From positions 1 to 50,463 of the forward strand of contig MU119542.1 of assembly GCA_014904845.1 (NCBI GenBank): a stretch of DNA of 50,463 nucleotides, read 5' to 3'. Numbering within the stretch: the stretch's first letter is position 1; each line of letters begins with the position of its first letter. This DNA comes from Acephala macrosclerotiorum (taxonomy: Eukaryota > Ascomycota > Leotiomycetes > Helotiales > Mollisiaceae). Under the pieces are notes generated by a model. That model was not told where the DNA came from. It searched no databases and saw only the letters and a list, made by a program, of their open reading frames with translations. Both the position numbers and the translations under genes were made by a program. Below, one piece after another: positions 14,531-24,947 of the stretch.

Positions 14531-17500
14531 TTTTTAGTATTTTAATATTTAGTATTTAAATATTTAATATTTAAAATAAAAACGTATTTAAAAAAGTTTT
14601 AATATTTAAAATAAAAACGCATTTAAAAGTTTTATAATCGCGATTTTAATTGAGTACGATTATATTTTATTAATTTATTTAATAACGAATTAATAAAATT
14701 TAAATATATTTAATTGAATTTCAATTTATTTACGAGTTTTATACGATTGGAATTAATTAATAATTGAAAGTTGTAAACTAGTTACAATCGTAAGATTTTA
14801 ATATTTTTTATTAGATCGATTATATATTAGTTCGAAATTACAAGACTGTGAAATTCTTAAGTAAATTAATTAAATCGTTATATTTAAATACTTCGATTAA
14901 ATTTGAATAATATTAATTTTATAATCTACTAGTGATCGTTAAATTATAAAACTTAATAAAATCGATGATTAAATTTGAATAAAATTACTTATTGTAAAAA
15001 GTATTAATATTACGTATATATAAAAAAATTAATATTAATTTTTAAATCGAATAAATAATTATTATTTAATACGATTTTTAAAACGTTAATTAATTATTAT
15101 TTAATATTTTTTTATTTACGAATATAATAATTTTATTTGAAATTTATTCGTTTTTATTTAAAATTAATTCGATTATATAATAATTGTTTTTTTTGTATTT
15201 TTAATATTTTTTTTTTTTAATTTTTCATTTACTTAATAAATTAATAAAATTTGAATTTATAATAATAATAAAATTTATTTTATTTATAATAATATTATAA
15301 ATACGTACGTATTAAATATTAAATATAAATTAATAATTTTTAAATAATAAAAAATATATAATTAGTATTATAATAATTTTTTAAAATAAAATTATAATAT
15401 TTTTTATATATAAAGTTTTTTTTTTAATACGAAAGTTTTTTATAAAAACTTAAATCGATATAATTAAATTTTCGTATAAATCGACGATAAATATATAATT
15501 TTTATAATTTAAATTTTTTTAATATAAATATAAAAACTCGTTATTTAAAAAAAGTTTAAAATTGAAATTTTTAATTATTTATATATGAATTTCAATTTTA
15601 TTAAATATATTTTAATTTTTAATTATTTCGAATATATATATTATAAAAATAATTTATTTATTAAATTTTATTAATTTATCGATTTTTAAAATTATAATTA
15701 ATTCGAATTTATCGATAAATAAATCTAATACGAATTATATTTATTTTTTATCGATTAAAAAACAAAAATAATTAAAATCAATATATATTTTATATAATTC
15801 ACTATTTATTTTCAATTTAATTTTTATTATCACGTATATATATTTTATTATAAAATTATTCGAAGTTTTTATAAAAATTATTTCGATAAATCGTTAAAAT
15901 AAAAAATTGTTTATTATTAATAATTAAATCGAAAAATTTATTTTTTATTTATTATATTTATTAATTTTTTATATGTTATTAATATTATATTTATCAATTT
16001 TTTCGATTTTCAATAAAAAAATTTAATAAAATTTTTCGATTTATAAAAAAAAAATTTAATAAAATTAATTAATATTATAAATTTTTTTATAAATATATTT
16101 AAATAATTGAATTCTCGATAAAATGTTTTTTTTATATTTATAATAAAAAGTTTTTTTAATAGTATTAATAAAATAAATTATATTAATAATAATTTTTTTT
16201 TAATTAAAATTTCAAATTATATCGAATTAAAATTTAATTTTTTAATAAAAAATTCTTTTTTTATTTTTTTAATTTTTTATTATAATTAATTTTAATTTTT
16301 ATAAAAATTTATTATTTTTAATTTTTTCGAATTTTATTATTAATATTAATAATACGAGTTTAAATTTTAAAAATAATAAAATAATTTTTTATTATTAATT
16401 AAAAAAATTTAATAAAAATTTATATAAAATATAAAAAGTTTTAATTTTAATAAAAAATTAAATTAAAATTATTTATTTTTTTAAATTCGAAATCGTATTT
16501 ATTATTATAATTAAATTTAATAAAATATTATTTTTTTAAATTTGTATTTTTATTATTATTTATTTTTTAAAAATTTTAATTAAAATTATTTTAATTAATA
16601 TTTGTTACGAGAAACTCTATTTCTCTATATATTAGTACTTTAAACACTAATTCAATCACGTGTTACGAATTATATAATTCGTAGTAATACTTTTTAATTG
16701 AATTAAACTCTTTATTACTATTGTAATATTACTATATATACGTAATAATATCGAAAAAAAATATAAAATTTTAAATTTATATTATTAAAAATTTAAAACA
16801 ATTATTAAATAAATTTATTAAAATTTATTATTTTCGTAATACGAATAATATTTAATATATATTTTCGAATATTTTTTTTATTACGAGTATTATTTTTCGA
16901 ATATATTTATTTTAAAAATTTATATAAAATCGTAATTAAAATTATTTTAAATCTATAAATAATCGTATCGATTTATATAAAAACGTCGTTTTAATTAAAT
17001 TTAAAAAAAAAAATTTCGAATTCAAATAATTTATTAAAATATTATATTAAAATTATATTACGAAAATAAATATAAAAATTTTAATTAACGATTAAAACGT
17101 ATAATTTAATAATATTATTTTTAATTTAATTTATAAAAAAATAAATATTATATTAATAAATATTTTATTCGATTATAATATAATTATTTTTATCGTAAAA
17201 AAAATTTAAATTTAAATTAAATTTATATTTTTTAATTTTTATTTTATATTAATAAAATTTCGATTATTATTATTATTACGATTATAATTAAAAATATAAT
17301 ATTTATTATTATTTATTATATTTCGTATTTAAATTTAAAAAATAATAAAAATAATATTTTATATTTATATTAATATTTCAAATATAAAATTATTTTATTA
17401 ATTATTTTATTAATTATTATTTTCGATTTTAAATATTTTAAATAATAAATTAAATATTTTTTTATATATTTTTTTTATAATATTACTCGAAAAAATCGTA

Positions 17501-19076
17501 TAAAATTAATATTTTATTTTAAATTTTAAAAAAATCAAACGTTTTTTTTTTTTCGTATTATTAAATTTTTTAAAGTTTTTAAAATTAATTTTTTTTTCGT
17601 TTTTAAATATATATTTTAATTTTCGAATTAATATAATAATTTTAACGATTATAATAAATTTTTTAAAAATCGTATTAAAATTAATTTTATTTTAAATTTA
17701 CGCGTTTAAAATAAAAATATTATTTAATTTTATCGAAATTTTTATATTTCGTAAAATCGAAACAATTTTAAAAATAAAATTAAAACGAAATAAATAAAAA
17801 TTCGAAAAATATTAAATAATAAATTAAATAATTTCAATAGTTTAAAATTCGAAATCGTTAACGTATTTATATTTAATTCGTTAAATTTTTTAAAAATCGT
17901 ATACGATTTCAATAATATTTTATACGATTAATATATTAATTATTAAAAAGTAAAACGATAAACGATAAACGAAAAATCGTTAAAATTATATTTCAAAACA
18001 AATATAAAATTTTAAAACGAATAAATTAATATTATTATTATTTATTAAAAAAATAATTTATTTTATAAAATTATAATATAAAAATTAAACTCGATAAATT
18101 ATATTAAATTAAATTAAATTATATTATTCAATTTCGTGTTTTTTTACGTAATAAATAATTATATTTTTATTTTATTTATTTATAATTATTAAATATTATT
18201 ATTTTTATTAAAATAATATATTTTAAAAAAATAATTAATAATATTTATAAACGTATTCGAATCGAAATAAAAAATTTAAATTATAATAATTTATAAATTA
18301 ATATTTAAATATAAATTAAAAATAAAATAATTACTTATAATATTTATATTTTTATATTAAAATAATATTTCGTTTTATTATTTTTATATAATTATTAATT
18401 ACGTATTTTAACGATTATATTTAAAATTAATAAAAAAATTTAAATATTTTAACAAAAATATATTGTTTTTTAAAATGAAATAAAATAATAAATTAATTAT
18501 TAAATAACGATTATTTAATTATATACGACGAATATTTTTTAAATAAATTTTTATAAAGAAAATTATAAAAATTATAATAATTATTATATACAAAAATAAA
18601 TTAAAAATATTTATTGTATTTAATAATAATATTCGAATTAAAAATATTAGTTTTTATTCGATCGAAAGTATTAATTTTAAAAATTGTAAAATTTATTTAA
18701 AATAATATAAATTCGAAAATAAAAAATATTAAAAATAATTTTAATATAATAATAAATAAAATCGCCGTATTTTAAATAAAGTAATAATAATAATATTAAT
18801 ATTTCAAAGTTTAAATTTATTAAAAAAATGAAAAATAGTTTATAGTATTTTAATTCGTTTAATTATAATTAATTAAAAACTTTTTATTAAATTTTTTCGT
18901 TTTAATCTTTTATTAAAATATTATAATAAAATATTAAAATTATAATTTCAAAATCTCAAAAATCTAATTATTGAACTGATTAATTATATTATTCGAGAAT
19001 TTATTAAATAACTAGTTGTCAGTTGAAAAACTAAGCAATTAACTAGTTGATAATTGATTAGTTATTAGTATTGATA

Positions 19077-19304
19077 TTAGCTAGTTGACTTAATGACTCC
19101 TCTGTCTGTGAGGCTGTTAATGAACATTCTAAGAGAGGCAGAGAGAGCGTGATAAGAGACGGTGGTTTGAGTTTCGGAAATATTCGTACCTTTAGGTCCT
19201 GGCAGAGGAACAGTACCTGGTGGGCATGACTGCCTTGAGGTGAAATACCTCAAAAACAGTGCTGTAAGAACAGCCGTCAACGAAAGGAGAACAGCAGACG
19301 CCAT
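19077..19304 (-). pseudogene. Truncated 5' end of a cytochrome P450-like gene
   Basis: The frame opens at 19304 with about 18 hydrophobic residues, then RYFTSRQ and CPPGTVPLPGPKG. A membrane anchor followed by a proline-rich PPG..PGPKG hinge is the classic N-terminus of microsomal P450 enzymes. A consensus donor (GTACGA) at 19189 ends the first exon (19190-19304, phase 1). A plausible acceptor TTCATTAACAG ends at 19114. What follows does not look like P450 and runs into the AT block within about 40 bp, so the rest of the gene (I-helix, ExxR, haem-binding Cys) is absent. The gene was probably cut by the junction or its 3' part was destroyed by RIP. Only about 39 residues support the call; another anchored protein is possible. 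Confidence 0.4.
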
Positions 19305-19794
19305 TGTGAATGGAAAGAAAAGTCTTTACCACTAGATGAGTAGATGGGGAAGGGGACATGAACTTATGTCTGTCTTTGGAGGTCCATGTATTGACTCCAC
19401 GTGATGGTTGACGTGAAATCGCGATTTGGCCTAACGGCGGAAACCATCGGCTCGGATCCGGATCTGGGTGATGATTGGGCTGCTTGAGCATGGAAAATGA
19501 GGGGAATACCAGCCGACTCGGGGAAATGCTGATATGATTCGAGATTGAGCCAGCATTCCTTGTAGTAATGATTAGAAAGAACGCCCATCTGCTTACTTGA
19601 TGTCGAACTCCGCCTCCATCCAGCTGCTGAATGCGGTCGTAGCCTGCTGTCAGATCTCCTCTGTGGTCCATGAGAAGGGAACATCCTAGAACAACACTGC
19701 AGCAGCCTGTTCAGCCCCTAAACTTCTGCTGCTTGACCGAGCGTAAGATATATGCCAGAGATAGGAATAAATGTTTCATAATTCCCATGACTAC
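19305..19794. other. Intergenic, no gene seen
   Basis: Base composition is normal. Overlapping minus-strand frames exist but none resembles a protein. It holds the presumed promoter of the truncated P450-like gene and the 3' flank of the hydrolase-like gene. Confidence 0.5.
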
Positions 19795-21585
19795 TCAACT
19801 CAAATTCAACACCAACAGATTTACTTCGAGCCCCTTTAAACCCGACTTTGTAAGCTTATTCCCACTCACTGTCCAGCTCGAATCACCATACAACACCTCC
19901 GCTACCGAAGCAGCACTCGCGGGCAACGTGATCGTGATCTGAGACGAGAAATCGATGTACTCTCCACTTGCAACACCAATCATCATCTGCTTTCCCACAA
20001 TCCATGCACTAGCATCAACCAGAGATTCGTCTTGTACAGGCAATCCTTTGATCGCATTCGTCCCAAAAATGAACGCCATTGCGGGAGCTGACTGGAACAC
20101 CTTCCCAAGCTGTCCACTTCCGACATTTACGTCCATCATGCTAGGGTAAATCCAGTACGTGATACCTTTCGCGTTGTGGTTGACTGAGAGCATCATCATG
20201 TTCTCGACTTCCGCGACACTGGGAATACTCTTCCAATAGTCTTGTTCGCCGAACGCTTGAAGTGCCGACCAGGTGGGCTTGCTAATTTGACCCGGGAGAT
20301 TTGCTTGGTAGTTCTGAATGTCGTCAAGGCGTGTTGATACATCTTCTAATTCGCCAACGCAGTTGTCGCAGCCACAATCTCCGTAAGTGAGATTGCATGG
20401 CGTACCCCCAAGGAATTGACCAGGTTGCATTTATGGCCACAGGATAGGCGTCCTCGAAGATAATGTCCGCACCTGAGGCGTAGTCTGAGTAGAAGAAATT
20501 CTGACAATTGAGCACCAGAGACACTGGGTGATATGGATCGAGTTCTCGGAGTTGGTCGTACGCAAGCTTTGTCGAATTGAGAGCATACATCCACCCATCC
20601 GGCTCGTCCGCCGTATACCACATCAAAAGTGTAGTACGATTCCCCCAAAGAGCAACCTGCTCGCTGATTCTAGTTGAATTCATGAACGCGAAGCGCATAT
20701 CATAGATATTGAACAGATTCAGCTCATCCATTCGATCCCAGTACTGTGCGAGAGAAGCTGTAGGTACGATTGATCTGGAAGTCCCCCGTCGGGCACAATG
20801 TTGATCGTATTAAAGCCCTGTGAAGCATACGTATCGAGACCAGTAAGACTGAAGTTCGCAGGAGTCACATATCCCCCGTCGGCGTAGTATCCGTTGGGGA
20901 AAATGCCGTACCATCCATTCCAGTTGTTCATCGCATTCTGGACGTAGAGACCTCCGTACATGTTGTCAATTTTGACTGCGCTTCCATGTGATCGAGAGGG
21001 AAGTATATAAATCAGGGTCGTAGCAGTATAAGATTGCTGTCCATCCGGAGAAGTGCCATAGATAGAGATTGCATATGGCTGAGTGCGGGGCTTGAAAGAT
21101 GAGAATGAAAATTCAATCAGGTTTCCAGTCGAGTTCACAGGTACAGAATTTGATACCAGCAGCTGTCCAGACTCCTCACTGAAGATTTCAAAGTCCATGG
21201 CTGTAAAAGGGTTTCCTTTTCCTTGGCCCGGCGTATCATAGCTGACATTCTTGTACGACTGGCCAAAGACATGGGAGATTATGGCGTCCACGATGAATGA
21301 CCCAGATGCATCGCTCTCAAGGAAGATTGAGTATCTTGGCTGAATGGTGATATACAGCAATGGGTTGATCTGAGGTGCTGGGAATTGAAACTGCCCTCCA
21401 GGATCCACGGCAGGATAGCTACACATTTGTCAATCAATTAGCCGACCATGAAGACAGGGAGACACCCACCTGCTCATATAAGGCTTTCCACGCCAGGACA
21501 CAGACGGGTCAGAATTGAAAGCCACCGTCTCCGTGCCCATCAGCAATCCCACCAGAGCCGCGGGCCAGGACCTGAAGAACCCCAT
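19795..21585 (-). pseudogene. Secreted glycoside-hydrolase-like protein, two frameshifts
   Basis: Start at 21585: MGFFRSWPAALVGLLMG gives a short signal peptide; an upstream ATG at 21702 would bury it. Exon 1 ends at 21470; intron 21419-21469 (GTGGGT..TGTGTAG, branch-like GCTAAT). A beta-rich domain follows, then a TIM-barrel-like part with GFNTINIVPDGG, YWDRMDELNLFNIYDMRF, WYTADEPDGW, IIFEDAYPV and a Cys cluster TYGDCGCDNC, ending SGLKGLEVNLLVLNLS. This matches fungal proteins labelled glycoside hydrolase catalytic core; the Glu of TADEPDG is a candidate acid/base. Substrate unknown. The frame breaks twice. At about 20,735-20,765 one base seems missing between SYLQ and SLAQYWD. At 20405-20409 a run of five C (five G in the gene) is one too long between NATWSIPW and GTPCNLTY. 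The two changes have opposite sign. They may be true lesions or assembly errors; the rest of the frame is clean. Confidence 0.7.
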
Positions 21586-22446
21586 ACTGACCACCTTCGA
21601 GCTCAATACTAAGGTCTCACTCAAGAGAGGTGCCTGGTGCTGAGTACCGGTCTCTCGACGCCACGACGTGAAGAAGCCATCAAATGCGTACCAAGAAAGC
21701 ATCTTTATATTCCCGCCACTTTGGCTGGGTTCCCCTCGCTCGTTCCTGCATGGCTAATCTGGATCAGCGGTCACGTGGTGCGACCTACATAATGCAACGT
21801 TCCACGATAAGAAGGCGCTGGGAACTCCTTCATTCCCATTTCGCCCACTCTTGAGGTCTGACCATCTCACTTGCTGTAGTGCAGCCACTCTATATCAATC
21901 TTGTTGAAGCTTTGCTGCCGCTGATATGGGAGGCCGACTGGTGCATTTGCTGCTACAAGATTTGACGCGTCCCGAATAAGAAGGTGACAGATTGCTCACC
22001 GTACAGCACGAGGCATTGATCTGGTAATGAAGAGCTGCTCCTGTCCAGAGATACTGCAAGCGCAGTCAAGCAGTCCAGTATCGAGACACTCATTTGAATG
22101 AAAATTGCGGCTCGAGAAGCGTGTTGGAAAGTAAAGTGAGACAACGCGGCCGTGAAAAGCTCATCGGACCCGGCTTTCGGGATTCGGCTCGACATCTCGG
22201 CTCCGGCTCATACCTCCGTATGAGAGGACGCGGATGTTCAAAAATTCTTGCCATTTCACGCATCAACCATCTTATCGTCACACGAACATACATGTACTCG
22301 AAGGTGAGCAAGCTTCCATTCTCCCGAACATCTATCCACATAATCTGGCCATAGCTAGCAATACTTCAGCACCACGATCGCGACTTCTGGCGCTTTCCCA
22401 CTCTCGAACCTATGCTTGTCATCTCGAGATACTTGGCAATCGTTTC
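21586..22446. other. Intergenic, no gene seen
   Basis: About 860 bases upstream of the hydrolase-like gene and downstream of the 2EXR pseudogene. Several short frames overlap on both strands near 21,950-22,460, but none resembles a known protein and none has linked exons. Confidence 0.5.
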
Positions 22447-23223
22447 TCAATCCTTCTTGAGTAATTTTCTTGCGTTCTCCGCCTTCTTCCTAACGCTGCC
22501 GCTGCCCCGGAACTGCCCCAAAACCATCTCTCTCGTGAAGACCACTTGCCGAAGTCCTGACAACTGAAGCACACCATCTAGCGTAGGTTCCTGTGGGGTG
22601 GGACCCTGGGTTGCTCTCCTAAGAATGACATCCTTACCGGCCATCAAATACGGATAGTCCTCATCTCCTGCTAGTCGACCTTCCAAAGTGGGCATCAGAA
22701 AGCGTTCAAGTTCGTATCATCGGACTTCGAGTTTGGTGACCTTGTCCACATCCTTGCCACAGACCGACTTCAGCATGCAGATGTAATTCGAGAAAATATT
22801 AGGATCCCCTCCACAGGAAGCATCGTTGCACATAATATAAGACAAGTCCCGCTCATAGTCGAAGCGGATCGGACGTCGCCAATCCTTTCTCTCTATGCCA
22901 TGGTCCTTCTACTAAACAAGACAGCATCTTTGAAGTGTCTCTTTTCCACTCTCGAAGGACATGTGGAGAGTGACAGGTAGTATAATACGTCTTAGAGGTC
23001 CGTGAATGGACTTGTTGTTGGAACATTCGCCATATTCGTTTGCGCCGACGAGGATGCGCTGCGGAGGTGGAAAACGGAGTCGCCATATCTTTTCACAAAG
23101 CTCAATCGACAAGCCAGGAAAGCCTACAAAGGTATCGAAGGGTCCGTCGGGCTAAGCGTCTAACTCCTAATTCACATCCGGTAGCTCTTTGGGAAACTCT
23201 ATAGCATCATAGGTGTCGTCCAT
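22447..23223 (-). pseudogene. 2EXR-domain protein, pseudogene with five in-frame stops
   Basis: From ATG 23223 (MDDTYDAIEFPKELPDV) to the stop at 22447 a single frame of 258 codons reads through with no indel. It carries a 2EXR-type domain: FDTFVGFPGLSIELCEKIW, RFPPPQRI, PVTLHMSFESGKETL and RPIRFDYERDLSY match the usual 2EXR elements F..F..LP.ELR.KIW, P.PR.., P..L.V..ESR..AL and ..I.F...RD..Y. Family members are numerous in fungi and of unknown function. Five codons are stops: TAG at 23167-23169, 23152-23154, 22912-22914 and 22909-22911, and TGA at 22717-22719. All four TAG could come from CAG by one C-to-T change in a CpA context, the RIP preference; the TGA could come from CGA. The C-terminus ends in a basic tail, SVRKKAENARKLLKKD. 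It is non-functional as read. Confidence 0.75.
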
Positions 23224-23851
23224 CTTGGGGTACCTTGAAAGGTTGAATGATGTCGTGAATAGAATTTCTTGGCGATCGAGGGGTTCAGGATCAAGGGTAA
23301 GTCTGCGTTTCCTAAAGGTACCAGAGTAACGTTGGATAACTCGAGTATGGTCGCTGTGCTCGTCAGTGATGTCGTCAACCCGATAACTTGCGAATAGCTA
23401 CAAACAATTCCGTCAAGTCTTTCGTGGTTTGCGCAAACGATCATGCGCGTTACCTTGACTCTTGAAAGAGTTCGAGAACGAAATTTTATTGTGCAAAGCG
23501 TTTGGATTGCAATCATGATGAGATTTGTGGAAATCCTTGAGAGAGCAGACGCCCAGCCGGGACATGATAGATGCTAAGCGAAGAAGTTAGTCCTAGAGGG
23601 AGACGATGTGGCATCCTCCTTCAATTTATAGCTTCAAAGGTGACTTCATGACCGCTAAATAAAATATTTGAGCACTGAAATAAGACATACCGTATTCTCA
23701 AGCTTCAATGACTATCGCGGCCTCAAAATCAGAGCCTTGCTGGCATCCAGAGTCACGTGTGGCTAGGCTTCGACCTCGAGTCGCAACCTAATTCACGCCT
23801 TACAACGCCATCGAATACCCCATTGCTCCCACTTTTAATTTCTAACCAAAT
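23224..23851. other. Divergent intergenic region
   Basis: Lies between the 5' ends of the 2EXR pseudogene and the three-exon gene to its right. The pseudogene frame stays open leftwards of its ATG for a while (towards 23,340), so its true start could be further upstream. No motif is clear enough to name. Confidence 0.4.
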
Positions 23852-24900
23852 ATGGAGGCACAAAGCAATGCTACAAAGTTAGCTCCAGATCCAAGAGTCG
23901 GTGTAACTCCAAAATACAACCGCGAAGCCACAATCGCAGCAGTGACCGCCTTCTACCAATCCCTCTCCACCCTCCCTCACTTCGACCTCTCCGACATCCT
24001 CTACCCACCACCCACCGGCTGGCCAAACATCACCAAAGACTCATTTTCTGCCTACGACAAAAGCGAAGAAGTCATCGAGCTCCTCCGCCACTTGCCGTAC
24101 CTCAATCCTTATTCTTTTACTGTTGGTAGCGGACCCAAGGGTGAATACCACGGCCAATGCGACTATCTTCTCGCTCCCGATACACTATGTATCAATTACA
24201 GTGATGAGAAACACCATCATCTAGCCGATGGAAGAATTTACAACGGTGAAGGCTCGGGACCGCTTCGGATTGAGATTCCGCCGTGGGTGGTGCCGTTGAC
24301 GAGGAGTGTGGATAATTATGGGATTTGGTTGTTGTTCGATACTACAGATGGTATGTACGTGTCCAGGTTTTCTATGGCTCAATTTCAATATGCCCAGCCG
24401 TTTCCTTTTGTTGGACGGTGGGAAGCAGTAGCTCACACGTGATTCCTCTAGGCACAGCAACCAGGTACGAACTGATAGGCTACATCTATGAGCCAGATTA
24501 TGAGCAAGATGATCCAAGGATGTGGCGGGATAAGTGTGAAGATGTCACCATGAGGTTGAAAGATTATCTTGGGATGTGGAAGGAGAAATGGATGAGTTTG
24601 ACTTGGCTTTGTGTTCCCGGGGAGACTCGGGCCCATCTTTGGTTTCATTCCCCAAAAGAAGGATACGCAGATGATGAAGGTTCCCAAGTAAGTCCTCTGA
24701 CTCTGTTGGAGTGAGGTTCAAAGTTTAGGGCTAACGATTATCAGATGCAGAAAATCTTACGCGCTCATGGATGGCCAGATGACTTTCGGAAGGAGGAATG
24801 TAAGGAAGCACTTGTATCGTGGAAATATTCAAAGGAGGCAAGGAATCGTGAAGATTTTCTATCAGAATTGGACAACTCAAAACTCTCAGATTCAGTCTAG
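23852..24900 (+). CDS. Conserved-looking hypothetical protein, three exons, 296 aa
   Basis: Exons 23852-24350, 24452-24687 and 24745-24900; introns have GTATGT..CTAG (101 nt) and GTAAGT..TCAG (57 nt, branch-like GCTAACGA). Phases join cleanly (DTTD-G-TATRYELIGY, then EGSQ-MQKILRAHGWP) and the frame ends at TAG 24898. The protein is soluble, with no signal peptide or membrane segment. It opens with a low-complexity tail, then an alpha-helical stretch (AAVTAFYQSLSTLPHFDLSD), a segment with LLRHLPYLNP and YLLAPDTLCINYSDE, an acidic region GYIYEPDYEQDD and a Trp-rich helix (MWKEKWMSLTWL). I do not recognise a named domain. The layout recalls uncharacterised ascomycete proteins, some of them loosely likened to SMI1/KNR4, but I cannot support that here. 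Its 3' end lies only 47 bp from the 3' end of the convergent giant gene, so transcript ends may overlap. Confidence 0.75.
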
Positions 24901-24947
24901 GATATACCAATATTTCTCATGCCCAAACCCTCCCGGCTCTGTACGAG

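Larger units (their letters stand above)
1..19000. repeat. AT-rich, RIP-saturated block (left)
   Basis: This stretch is almost pure A and T with scattered CpG. In the first 240 bases there are four C and four G, and all of them are in CpG. No reading frame here resembles a protein; the short frames near 6,536 and 14,269 lie in diverged repeat copies. Patches with more non-CpG C and G survive near 6,290-6,620, 7,260-7,700, 13,000-13,500, 14,740-14,960, 16,610-16,740 and 18,960-19,080 and probably mark less mutated or younger repeats. This fits transposon-derived DNA heavily mutated by RIP, as known from ascomycete AT-isochores. The original element types cannot be recognised by eye. The transition to normal composition is sharp, at about 19,080. 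Confidence 0.9.

Noticed and set aside
1..19000. Mitochondrial or contaminant origin of the AT-rich DNA
   Set aside because: No mitochondrial genes or RNAs are seen, residual C is in CpG, repeat copies differ by transitions, and the sequence joins nuclear spliced genes on both sides.
20719..20820. Intron to explain the first frame change in the hydrolase-like gene
   Set aside because: CTACAG is a fair acceptor, but no donor at a reasonable distance gives the right phase without removing conserved-looking residues.
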